NCBI GenBank assembly: GCA_038241115.1
Contig: JBBRGA010000081.1
Location: 1-15,474 of the forward strand
Direction: 5' to 3'
DNA length: 15,474 nt
Source of the DNA: JANYJJ01 sp038241115
GTDB taxonomy: Bacteria; Pseudomonadota; Gammaproteobacteria; Burkholderiales; Burkholderiaceae_C
Below are positions 7,567 through 15,140 of the stretch, in pieces. The stretch's first letter is position 1; every line of letters starts with the position of its first letter. The notes beneath the pieces are model-generated. The model made no database searches and was not told where the DNA came from. It was given only the letters and a program-made list of their open reading frames with translations. A program made the position numbers and the translations under genes.

Positions 7567-8973
7567 ATGAGTCTCGAAGATCGTCGATGTGAAAGTCGCC
7601 AATTCGATGCCTCACGTTTTGGTCGTCTTCTCAAAGCTCCCGAAAACTTCATCGCCCCCGCAGCGGTTGGCACCGTTTTCAAAGAGGCAAAGGCCGGTCG
7701 CCGCGACTTTGTGCGCGGCGCGTTTGCGGCGGCTCTGGCAGGCGTCACAGCGCCAGTGGCCATGGCGCAAGCAACATCAGAACCTGCGCCGGGCGGCGAC
7801 CCCGACATCCTCAACCTGCCCGCACACACCAAAGGCTTGGGACAAGCAGTGGCGCTCGAAGGCTACGGCAAGCCGTCGAAATTTGAATTCAACGTGCAAC
7901 GCCGCCCCAGCCCAGGGCTGACGCAAACGACACAAGCGTCGGTGTCGTTCGCGCCCCTGCAAAGCCTGTTCGGCATCGTCACACCCAGCGGTTTGCACTT
8001 TGAGCGGCACCACCAGGGATGGTGGGACATCGACCCGACGCAACATCGCCTGATGCTGAACGGCTCCGACGGCACTTTGATGAAAACGCCCCTCGTGTTC
8101 AGCGTGGATGAGTTGATGCGCATGCCTTCAGTCAGCCGTTTCCACTTCATTGAATGCGGCGCCAACACGGGCATGGAATGGGGCAACGTGGCGGTGCCAA
8201 CTTGCCAATACACACACGGCATGTTGAGTTGCAGCGAGTTCACGGGTGTTCCGTTGAAGCTGTTGCTCGACATGGCAGGCGTGGACTACCGCCGCGCGCG
8301 CTACGTGCTGGCCGAGGGCGCAGACGGCTCCAGCATGACACGCACTGTGCCGATGGAATTGGTGGAGAGCGGTGAAGTTTTTGTGGCGTACGGCCAGAAC
8401 GGCGAAATGCTGCGGCCTGAACAGGGCTACCCGCTGCGTTTGGTGGTGCCGGGCGTGCAAGGGGTCAGTTGGGTGAAATACCTGCGCCGCATTGAAGTGG
8501 GCGACCAGCCTTACGGCACCAAAGACGAAGCCATCCACTACATGGATTTGCAGCCCAGTGGCCTGCATCGCCAGTACACCAGCACGCAGGAATGCAAGAG
8601 CGTGATCACCACGCCTTCGGGTGGGCAAGTGCTCCTGGCCAAAGGTTTCTACCAAATCAGCGGACTGGCTTGGTCGGGGCGCGGCGCGGTGAAGCGAGTG
8701 GATGTGTCGCTCGACGGCGGACGCAACTGGAAGCGGGCGCGGTTGCAAAGCCCGGTGTTGAGCAAATGCCTGACGCGCTTCTCTATCGATTGGGATTGGA
8801 ACGGCAAGCCCGCGCTGGTGCAAAGCCGCGCCATGGACGAGACCGGCTATGTACAGCCGACCTACCAACAGTTGCGCGCCGTGCGAGGCTCACGCTCGGT
8901 CTATCACAACAACGCCGTCCAGACCTGGTGGGTGCAAGAAAGCGGCGAGGTGAAGAATGTTCAGTTGTCGTGA
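7567..8973 (+). CDS. soxC: SoxC, molybdenum subunit of sulfane dehydrogenase
   Basis: SoxC is the molybdenum-cofactor subunit of the periplasmic Sox(CD)2 complex, which oxidises the sulfane sulfur carried on SoxY and yields six electrons per thiosulfate. The oxidoreductase domain, of sulfite-oxidase type, carries Cys197 in FIECGANTGMEW, the expected molybdenum ligand. A Mo-co dimerisation domain fills the C-terminal third (VKRVDVSLDGGRNWKRARL region). A Tat signal has RRDFVR at 45-50 and a hydrophobic stretch ending near AMA-Q (67/68). The start at 7567 is set by AAGGAG six bases upstream, leaving an unusually long 44-residue stretch before the twin arginines. It is the first gene of the cluster and overlaps soxD by 17 bp. 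Confidence 0.96.
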   Translation: MSLEDRRCESRQFDASRFGRLLKAPENFIAPAAVGTVFKEAKAGRRDFVRGAFAAALAGVTAPVAMAQATSEPAPGGDPDILNLPAHTKGLGQAVALEGYGKPSKFEFNVQRRPSPGLTQTTQASVSFAPLQSLFGIVTPSGLHFERHHQGWWDIDPTQHRLMLNGSDGTLMKTPLVFSVDELMRMPSVSRFHFIECGANTGMEWGNVAVPTCQYTHGMLSCSEFTGVPLKLLLDMAGVDYRRARYVLAEGADGSSMTRTVPMELVESGEVFVAYGQNGEMLRPEQGYPLRLVVPGVQGVSWVKYLRRIEVGDQPYGTKDEAIHYMDLQPSGLHRQYTSTQECKSVITTPSGGQVLLAKGFYQISGLAWSGRGAVKRVDVSLDGGRNWKRARLQSPVLSKCLTRFSIDWDWNGKPALVQSRAMDETGYVQPTYQQLRAVRGSRSVYHNNAVQTWWVQESGEVKNVQLS

Positions 8974-10081
8974 GATTCGGGGATGGGCGCTGATGCTGTC
9001 GGCTTTGTTGGCCACCGCCAGCGCGGCCGCGCAGACCGTCTATTCGGGCATAGGCCGACCCGCCACCCCTGCAGAAGTGTCAGCCTGGGACATCGATGTG
9101 CGGCCCGACTTGAAAGGCCTGCCCAAAGGCTCGGGCAGCGTGGCAAACGGGCAAGTCGTTTGGGAGTCGCAATGCGCGTCGTGTCACGGCATATTCGGTG
9201 AGAGCAACCAGTTTTTTTCACCTCTGGTGGGCGGCACCACAAAAGCCGACATCCAAACCGGCAGGGTTGCGCGACTGACCGACCCCGGTTTTCCGGGCCG
9301 CACCACCTTGATGAAAGTGCCCACCATCTCGACGCTGTGGGATTACATCAACCGCGCCATGCCGTGGAATGCGCCCAAGACCCTGGCCGTGGACGAGGTG
9401 TACGCCGTCACGGCTTACCTGCTTAATTTGGGTGGCGTACTGCCAGATGCGTACACGCTGTCGGACGGCAACATGGCCGAGGTGCAAAAACTGCTGCCCA
9501 ACCGCAACGGAATGAGCACCGCCCACGGCTTGTGGCCGGGCAAAAGCTTGAGCGTGGGCGTGGGCGTGGGCGCAGGCGCAGGGGTGGGCGCAGGCGTCAG
9601 GAGTCTTGCAGCTGACGTGAAGGCGGCAGCGTGCATGAAGGACTGCAGCGCGCTGCCTCAAGTCGCCTCTTTCCTGCCCGACTTCGCGCGCAATCAGCAC
9701 GGCAACCTGGCCGATCAACAACGCTTGGTGGGCCCGCAGCGAGGTGCCCAAACAGGCCCGGTGGCAGTTGCCAGCGACGTCGAATCCTCACGCAACGTCG
9801 GTGCCAAGGCCGCGGCCAAAACCCAGACGGGTGCATTTGCCCTGGCGCAAAAGCACAGCTGTACGGCATGCCACGGCGCGGAGGCAAAAATCGTCGGGCC
9901 CGGGTTCAAGGAAATTGCAGTCAGGTACGCAGGCCAGAATGACGCCGAGGCTTACCTTTCTGCGAAAATAAAAGATGGCGGGCAAGGCGTGTGGGGCAGC
10001 ATCCCCATGCCGTCTCAAGGCTTGACACAAGCAGATGCCAAGACCATCGCAAAGTGGCTGGCCTCGGGAGCCCAAAAGTGA
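8957..10081 (+). CDS. soxD: SoxD, diheme cytochrome c subunit of sulfane dehydrogenase
   Basis: SoxD is the cytochrome partner of SoxC and passes electrons onward in the periplasm. A Sec signal peptide covers about 1-25 (ASAAA-Q). The first heme site is CASCH (73-77) with Met136 in RAMPW as a likely axial ligand. The second is CTACH (302-306), with Met351 in SIPMPSQG. Between the domains lies a linker with a Gly-Val/Ala run (about 200-214) and a further pair of cysteines (226, 230). The length of 374 aa fits two-heme SoxD. ATG 8957 lies inside soxC with AGGTG upstream, so translation is probably coupled. soxY follows after 129 bp. Confidence 0.94.
   Translation: MFSCREIRGWALMLSALLATASAAAQTVYSGIGRPATPAEVSAWDIDVRPDLKGLPKGSGSVANGQVVWESQCASCHGIFGESNQFFSPLVGGTTKADIQTGRVARLTDPGFPGRTTLMKVPTISTLWDYINRAMPWNAPKTLAVDEVYAVTAYLLNLGGVLPDAYTLSDGNMAEVQKLLPNRNGMSTAHGLWPGKSLSVGVGVGAGAGVGAGVRSLAADVKAAACMKDCSALPQVASFLPDFARNQHGNLADQQRLVGPQRGAQTGPVAVASDVESSRNVGAKAAAKTQTGAFALAQKHSCTACHGAEAKIVGPGFKEIAVRYAGQNDAEAYLSAKIKDGGQGVWGSIPMPSQGLTQADAKTIAKWLASGAQK
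9554..9595 (+). repeat. Degenerate hexanucleotide repeat in the soxD linker
   Basis: Seven successive 6-bp units of the form GTG-GGC or GCA-GGC (one GCA-GGG) encode alternating Val/Ala and Gly at SoxD residues 200-213. Three identical GTGGGC units start the run. The unit length keeps the reading frame, so gain or loss of units would only change linker length. It separates the two cytochrome domains. Confidence 0.8.
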
Positions 10082-10210
10082 GTGACCGAAACGACGGAAG
10101 TCGTCGACAAAGCCTCACGTCTGAAGTGGCGCCTGTGGCTGACTAAGCTGTTCCGAGACCAAGGCCCGCAAGCCAAATCTCACCTTCAAAAAACAAAGGA
10201 GACGTCTGTG

Positions 10211-10702
10211 ATGCACACCGAAATCAAACAAAACGCAAAACAAATAATCAGCCGCCGAGACATGCTGAGTTCTTGCGCCAAATTGGCGGCTTTGTTGGGC
10301 ACCGCGGGCCTTTTGCCTCAGGCCGCTCACGCGGCGTACAACACCGCGGCTTTTGAGCTGAAAACCATGTCTGAGCTGATCAAGAATTTGGGCGGCAGTG
10401 CGCCGGTCGAAAGCAAAGACGTGACGATCACCGGGCCCGAAATTGCCGAGAACGGCTCCGTTGTGCCGTTGGGTGTTTCGACCACGCTGCTCGGTGTGAA
10501 AAAACTGTTGGTGCTCGTCGAGAAAAATCCGAACGTGATGTCCGCCATGTTCGACGTCAGCGACGCGGTGGACGCCAACTTTTCCACCCGCGTAAAGATG
10601 GGGCAATCGTCCAACGTTTTTGGCGTGGCCATGATGAACGACGGTCGGGTGCTGTTCGCCCAGCGCGAAGTGAAAGTGACCTTGGGCGGCTGCGGCGGCT
10701 GA
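10211..10702 (+). CDS. soxY: SoxY, sulfur-carrier subunit
   Basis: SoxY carries the sulfur substrate covalently on the cysteine of its C-terminal swinging arm. Here the protein ends in GGCGG, with Cys161 as the carrier residue. A Tat signal with SRRDML (14-19) and a hydrophobic segment ending AAHA-A (about 38-42) directs the folded SoxYZ to the periplasm. The start ATG 10211 follows AAAGGAG (10195-10201) and gives 163 aa, close to the family length. The frame is open back to the soxD stop, but that stretch has no SoxY features. soxZ follows after 64 bp and encodes the obligate partner. Confidence 0.96.
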   Translation: MHTEIKQNAKQIISRRDMLSSCAKLAALLGTAGLLPQAAHAAYNTAAFELKTMSELIKNLGGSAPVESKDVTITGPEIAENGSVVPLGVSTTLLGVKKLLVLVEKNPNVMSAMFDVSDAVDANFSTRVKMGQSSNVFGVAMMNDGRVLFAQREVKVTLGGCGG

Positions 10703-10766
10703 AATTGCGGACCTGAGCAAATCCGCCGCGTCGAAGTCCCGCAGACAAAAACATCTGGAGAAAAAA

Positions 10767-11078
10767 ATGACAGATCCAATGCGCATACGCGCCCAACTTG
10801 CCGGCGACAAAGCCAACGTCCGTGTGCTGATGAGTCATGAAATGGAAACCGGTCTGCGCAAAGACGCGGCAGGCAAAGCCATACCGGCCTGGTACATCCA
10901 GGAGGTCAGCGCACAGCTCAACGGCAAGCCTGTGATGACAGCGGAATGGGGGCCTTCGGTGTCGAAGAATCCGCTTCTGCAGTTCTTTATCAAAGGCGCG
11001 AAGGTGGGCGACAAAGTCAGCATCACCTGGAAAGACAACAAAGGTGCAACACGCACCGATGAAGCCGCCGTGTCTTGA
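10767..11078 (+). CDS. soxZ: SoxZ, scaffold subunit of the sulfur carrier
   Basis: SoxZ forms a heterodimer with SoxY and helps present the substrate-bearing arm to SoxAX, SoxB and SoxCD. The 103-aa immunoglobulin-like protein has family features: the opening MRIRAQ, VRVLMSHEMETGLRKDAAGK (about 18-37), IPAWYIQEV (about 39-47), and the closing GDKVSITWKDNKG. It has no signal peptide; SoxZ is known to be exported together with Tat-targeted SoxY. GGAG seven bases before the ATG supports the start. Its TGA ends one base before the soxA ATG. Confidence 0.96.
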   Translation: MTDPMRIRAQLAGDKANVRVLMSHEMETGLRKDAAGKAIPAWYIQEVSAQLNGKPVMTAEWGPSVSKNPLLQFFIKGAKVGDKVSITWKDNKGATRTDEAAVS

Positions 11079-11079
11079 C

Positions 11080-11895
11080 ATGAAGGCCATCAAAGCACTT
11101 CTCGCGGCGACCGTTTGGGTGCTGGCTGCATCCGTCACTACAGCCGCGACGGCGCAGAGCAAATCGGCAGCCGACGGCATCGCCGAATACCGCAAGATGC
11201 TCGAAGACGGCAACCCAGCCGAACTGTTCGAGGCCAAAGGCGAAGAGCTGTGGAAGACAGCGCGCGGACCGAAAAACGCCACCCTGCAAGCCTGCAACCT
11301 GGGCTTGGGACCCGGCGTCGTGAAAGGCGCTTGGGTGCAAATGCCGCGCTGGTTTGCTGACACGCAGCGCGTTCAAGATTTGGAATCGCGCCTGCTCTCC
11401 TGTATGGAAACCTTGCAAGGCTTCAATGCCGCCGAAATTGCGAAAACCGCTTTCGACAAGGGCGAGCAGGCCAGCGTGGCCGCACTGGCCGCCTGGATTT
11501 CTGCAGAAGCCAAAGGTCAAAAAATGGCGCTGCCTCAAGCGCACGCCGAAGAAAAGCGCTTCTACGAATTGGGCAAACGTGCCTTCTACTTCCGCGGCGG
11601 GCCGATGGATTTCTCTTGCGCCAGCTGCCACGGTGATGCAGGAAAACGCATACGCCTGCAAGACTTGCCCGACCTGACCAAGAACCCCGGCGACGGTGTC
11701 GGTTTTGCCGCATGGCCGGCCTACCGCGTGTCCAGCGGCGAAATGTGGAGCATGCAACGCCGCCTGAACGACTGCTACCGCCAACAGCGCTTTCCTTACC
11801 CCGGCTTTGCCTCGGACGTGACGGTGGCCCTGGGCGTGTACATGGGCGTGAATGCCAAAGGCGCGCAGTCGATTGCGCCCGCCTTGAAGCGCTAG
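11080..11895 (+). CDS. soxA: SoxA, cytochrome c of the SoxAX complex (one-heme type)
   Basis: SoxA with SoxX joins thiosulfate oxidatively to the SoxY cysteine in the periplasm. A Sec signal peptide covers about 1-26 (ATA-Q). There is one heme site, CASCH (180-184), in the C-terminal domain. Cys232 in NDCYRQQRFP is the conserved cysteine that serves as heme ligand and persulfide carrier in the family. The N-terminal domain has Cys72 and Cys108 but no CxxCH, so this is the monoheme form in which that pair is expected to make a disulfide. I start it at ATG 11080, one base after the soxZ stop. ATG 11044 and 11059 are in frame but would spoil the signal peptide. No clear ribosome site is seen, so coupling to soxZ is likely. 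Confidence 0.95.
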   Translation: MKAIKALLAATVWVLAASVTTAATAQSKSAADGIAEYRKMLEDGNPAELFEAKGEELWKTARGPKNATLQACNLGLGPGVVKGAWVQMPRWFADTQRVQDLESRLLSCMETLQGFNAAEIAKTAFDKGEQASVAALAAWISAEAKGQKMALPQAHAEEKRFYELGKRAFYFRGGPMDFSCASCHGDAGKRIRLQDLPDLTKNPGDGVGFAAWPAYRVSSGEMWSMQRRLNDCYRQQRFPYPGFASDVTVALGVYMGVNAKGAQSIAPALKR

Positions 11896-11994
11896 CGCAA
11901 GCACCGATCTCGAGCAAGAAGCACAACCGCAAGGCGCCCGCACTCAAAAATGCACTCGCACTCACATCAGAGACAGTCACAGAAAGGTAACCCA

Positions 11995-12636
11995 ATGAAA
12001 TATTCAAAATTTCTAGGGGTTTGGGCGGCCGCGGTAGTTGCAGCAGGCTGCGCCAGCCTGCCCTCCTCCGCTGAGCTCGACGCGCAAGCGTCGGCCATGT
12101 TGAAGGCGTCCTTCCGAGAGCAAGGCATCGCCAAGCTAGACCGCCTGACACAGGACCTCGGGCAATCTGCCTGCTCCGGCGAAAACCCACCCAGCGATGA
12201 AGTTGCTGCGCGCGTTGAAGCCGAAGCTCTGGCCAGCATTCAATGGCCCAGCGGGGGCCAGTATTTGGGCGACTGGCGCGAAGGCGAAAGACTGGCGCAA
12301 AGCGGTCGCGGCATGACCTGGACCGATGCCAGCCCCGCAACCAGCGGCAACGGCGCCCAGTGCTACAACTGCCATCAGATTGATCAAAAAGAAATCTCGT
12401 ACGGCAACATCGGCCCGTCGCTGTGGAACTACGGCAAATTGCGCGGCGTGAGCAATGTGGCCGACCCTGCCTCTGCCGCCGTCGTGCAGTACACCTGGGG
12501 CAAGCTTTGGAACAGCAAGGCTTATGTGGCCTGCTCCAACATGCCGCGCTTTGGTCATGCCAAGTTGCTGGACGAACAGCAACTGCGGCACTTGATGGCG
12601 CTGTTGCTCGATCCGCAATCGCCAGTGAACAAGTGA
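11995..12636 (+). CDS. soxX: SoxX, cytochrome c of the SoxAX complex; probable lipoprotein
   Basis: SoxX takes electrons from the SoxA reaction. The heme site is CYNCH (123-127), and Met183 in ACSNMPRFG is the likely axial ligand; the NIGPSLWNYGKLRG stretch is typical of SoxX. The N-terminus is a short hydrophobic signal ending AAGC with Cys19, followed by ASLPSS. It looks like a lipoprotein signal, although the -3 residue is Ala rather than Leu. About 100 residues lie between this and the heme domain, so at 213 aa this is the long SoxX form. ATG 11995 has AAAGG upstream. A strong terminator follows 25 bases after the stop. Confidence 0.94.
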   Translation: MKYSKFLGVWAAAVVAAGCASLPSSAELDAQASAMLKASFREQGIAKLDRLTQDLGQSACSGENPPSDEVAARVEAEALASIQWPSGGQYLGDWREGERLAQSGRGMTWTDASPATSGNGAQCYNCHQIDQKEISYGNIGPSLWNYGKLRGVSNVADPASAAVVQYTWGKLWNSKAYVACSNMPRFGHAKLLDEQQLRHLMALLLDPQSPVNK

Positions 12637-12661
12637 CGCTTAACTTGCCAACGATCCAATC

Positions 12662-12687
12662 AAGCCCGCAGGAATGCGGGCTTTTTT
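12662..12687 (+). terminator. Intrinsic terminator between soxX and soxB
   Basis: AAGCCCGCA (12662-12670) pairs perfectly with TGCGGGCTT (12675-12683) around a GGAA tetraloop, and the T run ends at 12687. The stem is GC-rich with a stable loop, so it should end most transcription from the soxC side. soxB then needs read-through or its own promoter. Confidence 0.9.
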
Positions 12688-12803
12688 CCAACTCAAGGCG
12701 CTGACGCTGTGAGAAACCAAAAACTTCGCACCCACACCTTACCGTTCGGACCGGGCTTCTTCGCCAGCACTTCGCTTGTCCACAGTTAAGAGGCGGGCCA
12801 CCC
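12688..12803 (+). promoter_or_regulatory. Leader of soxB; promoter expected but not identified
   Basis: This 116-bp stretch between the terminator and the soxB ATG is where a soxB promoter should lie. I see no -10/-35 pair that I trust. CTTCGC appears three times (in 12724-12775), including two copies about 10 bp apart, which could be protein sites or chance. GAGG lies about 10 bases before the ATG. Confidence 0.3.
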
Positions 12804-14546
12804 ATGAACCTCTCTAAGCGCGACTTCCTACAGGTCATGGCCTCGGCCTCTGCTGCGGGCTTGGCGTTAGGAAGCTACGCAGACGCTGACGCGGCCACTG
12901 CGGAGCAAGGTTTGTACGACTTGCCCGCCTTCGGCAACGTGTCGCTTCTGCACATGACCGATTGCCACGCACAGCTGCTGCCGACCTACTTTCGCGAGCC
13001 CAGCGTCAATCTGGGTTTGGGCAGCATGCAGGGTCAGTTGCCCCACCTGGTGGGTGAGAACTTGCTCAAGGCTGCAGGCCTGCGTCCGGGCACCTCAGCG
13101 GCGCATGCCTTCACCTACATCGACTTTGAAAAAGCCGCGCGCCGCTACGGAAAAATCGGCGGATTCGCGCACTTGGCCACCTTGGTGAAGCGCCTGAAGG
13201 CCAGCCGCCCCGGCGCGCTGCTGCTCGACGGTGGCGACACCTGGCAGGGTTCGGCAACTTCGCTGTGGACCGGCGCGCAAGACATGGTCGACGCCAGCAA
13301 GTTGCTCGGCGTGGATGTGATGACCGGCCATTGGGAATTCACCTACGGCATGGACCGCGTGAAAGAAATTGTCGAGAAGGATTTCAAAGGCCGCATTGAA
13401 TTCCTGGCACAAAACATCAAGACCAATGACTTTGGCGACCCGGTGTTCAAGCCTTTCACGCTGCGCGAAATCAACGGCGTGGCGGTGGCCATCATTGGGC
13501 AGGCATTTCCGTACACACCCATCGCCAACCCACGTTATTTCGTGGCCGACTGGGCCTTTGGCATCCAGGAGGAACAGATGCAAAAGGCAGTAGAAGATGC
13601 TCGCAGCAAAGGTGCGAAATTGGTGGTGCTGCTGTCGCACAACGGCATGGATGTGGACTTGAAGATGGCCAGCCGCGTGCGCGGCATCGACGCAATTTTT
13701 GGCGGCCACACGCACGACGGCGTGCCGGTCGCGGTGCCGGTAAAAAACCCCGGCGGCATCACCTTGGTGACGAACGCGGGCAGCAACAGCAAGTTCTTGG
13801 GGCTCATGGACTTCGATGTCAAAGGCGGCAAGCTGGTGGACTACCGCTACCGCCTGCTGCCGGTCTTTGCCAATCAGTTGAAAGCCGACAGCGACATGAG
13901 TGCGCTGATCAAAAAGGTGCGTGCGCCTTTCGAGGTCAAGCTCAACGAAAAACTTGCGGTCACCGACGCGTTGCTGTACCGACGCGGAAATTTCAACGGC
14001 AGTTGGGATCAACTCATTTGCGACGCATTGATGGACGTGCAAGGCGCCGACATCGCGTTTTCACCGGGATTTCGGTGGGGCACATCGCTGCTGCCGGGCG
14101 ACACCATCACGCGCGAATTGCTGATGGACCAACTGGCCATCACTTACCCCTATGCCACGTTGACCGAGATGAGCGGCACCACCATCAAGACCGTCTTGGA
14201 AGACGTGGCCGACAACCTCTTCAACCCAGACCCCTACTACCAACAAGGCGGCGACATGGTGCGCGTGGGCGGCCTGACGTATGCAATGAATCCTGCAGCA
14301 GCCATGGGCAGCCGCATCAGCGACATGCGCCTCAAAGGACAGCTGATCGAGGCCGGCAAAAATTACAAGGTCGCGGGCTGGGCGCCGGTGGGGGAAGACG
14401 CCGTGAATGCGCCGGGTGTGAAACCGGTTTGGGAACTGGTGGAAAGCTGGCTGCAAACGCAAGGCGGTCGAGTGAAACCGCGCCGCATCAACACGCCCCA
14501 GCTGAGTGGCGTGCAGGGCAATTTAGGCATCGCAGGCGGGAATTGA
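12804..14546 (+). CDS. soxB: SoxB, sulfate thiol esterase (S-sulfosulfanyl hydrolase)
   Basis: SoxB is the periplasmic dimanganese hydrolase that releases sulfate from the cysteine-S-sulfonate on SoxY. It belongs to the 5'-nucleotidase/metallophosphoesterase superfamily. Metal-site motifs are in order: TDCHAQLLP (Asp53, His55), LDGGDTW (Asp145), GHWEF (175-179, the SoxB form of GNHE), LLSHNG (His279) and FGGHTHDG (His302, His304). The C-terminal 5'-nucleotidase domain covers about 380-560. The Tat-type signal has SKRDFLQ (4-10), with Lys in place of the first Arg of the pair. The length of 580 aa is normal. It closes the soxCDYZAXB series but stands after a terminator. Confidence 0.97.
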   Translation: MNLSKRDFLQVMASASAAGLALGSYADADAATAEQGLYDLPAFGNVSLLHMTDCHAQLLPTYFREPSVNLGLGSMQGQLPHLVGENLLKAAGLRPGTSAAHAFTYIDFEKAARRYGKIGGFAHLATLVKRLKASRPGALLLDGGDTWQGSATSLWTGAQDMVDASKLLGVDVMTGHWEFTYGMDRVKEIVEKDFKGRIEFLAQNIKTNDFGDPVFKPFTLREINGVAVAIIGQAFPYTPIANPRYFVADWAFGIQEEQMQKAVEDARSKGAKLVVLLSHNGMDVDLKMASRVRGIDAIFGGHTHDGVPVAVPVKNPGGITLVTNAGSNSKFLGLMDFDVKGGKLVDYRYRLLPVFANQLKADSDMSALIKKVRAPFEVKLNEKLAVTDALLYRRGNFNGSWDQLICDALMDVQGADIAFSPGFRWGTSLLPGDTITRELLMDQLAITYPYATLTEMSGTTIKTVLEDVADNLFNPDPYYQQGGDMVRVGGLTYAMNPAAAMGSRISDMRLKGQLIEAGKNYKVAGWAPVGEDAVNAPGVKPVWELVESWLQTQGGRVKPRRINTPQLSGVQGNLGIAGGN

Positions 14547-14639
14547 TCTGACGCATTGGCTGCGCTGGGCTCGAACATGGCAAGCGCACAGGACCTGCTT
14601 TGACATCACACTTGCATCCACCCAACCACCGGAAACATC

Positions 14640-15053
14640 ATGCGCATCAAATCACTTCTTGCCAGCCTCAGCCTTGCCTTGTTTGCCAACCTTGCTTGTG
14701 CACAAGACATGGTCGTCTATCACTTCGACAACGCTTCGACGCAAGGATTGAAGGGCTTGCGCAACATCCGCAATCACATCGACACCGACCCCGCAGCGAA
14801 GATCACCGCGGTGACCCACGCCGAAGGAATCGACATGCTGATGGAGGGCGCCAAGGCGGCCAACGGAACCGAATACGCACCTTTGGTGGCGGCCCTCAAG
14901 GCGCGCGGTGTGAGTTTTGAGATCTGCGAGATCACGCTGAAAAATCGCAACCTGAAGAAGGAGCAGTTCATCCAGGAAGCAGACTTCACACCGTCCGGCG
15001 TGGTGCGGTTGGCCAAGTTGCAACGACAGGGTTTTGCCTACATCAAGCCCTGA
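14640..15053 (+). CDS. Exported DsrE-like small protein (137 aa)
   Basis: The mature part has the alpha/beta layout of the DsrE/F family: a strand at DMVVYHFDN (23-31), helices around 36-47, TAVTHAEGIDML (56-67) and LVAALKARGVSFEIC (82-96). Cys96 in FEICEITL sits where this family usually has its sulfur-binding cysteine. A signal peptide covers about 1-21 (ACA-Q), so it should be periplasmic. Many DsrE relatives are cytoplasmic sulfur-transfer proteins. GGAA six bases before the ATG supports the start. It lies 93 bp after soxB on the same strand, which suggests a role near Sox sulfur handling, though no specific reaction can be named. Confidence 0.82.
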   Translation: MRIKSLLASLSLALFANLACAQDMVVYHFDNASTQGLKGLRNIRNHIDTDPAAKITAVTHAEGIDMLMEGAKAANGTEYAPLVAALKARGVSFEICEITLKNRNLKKEQFIQEADFTPSGVVRLAKLQRQGFAYIKP

Positions 15054-15140
15054 GTTCTTCAATCCCTTGGTTCTGCCGAGCAAACAAATTGCAGGTGGCT
15101 TAGGCCGAGCGGCGTTTCGTTTCTGAATTGACTTGGCTGT

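Noticed and set aside
10082..10210. In-frame upstream extension of soxY to the soxD stop
   Set aside because: The AAAGGAG site and the Tat signal place the start at 10211; the upstream 43 codons show no SoxY-like features.
10557..12838. Several long minus-strand ORFs across soxY to soxX
   Set aside because: All are antisense to genes with heme-binding or carrier motifs and overlap each other in different frames.
13095..14042. 315-codon minus-strand ORF
   Set aside because: It is antisense to soxB within its conserved metal-site domain, and is His/Val-rich shadow sequence.
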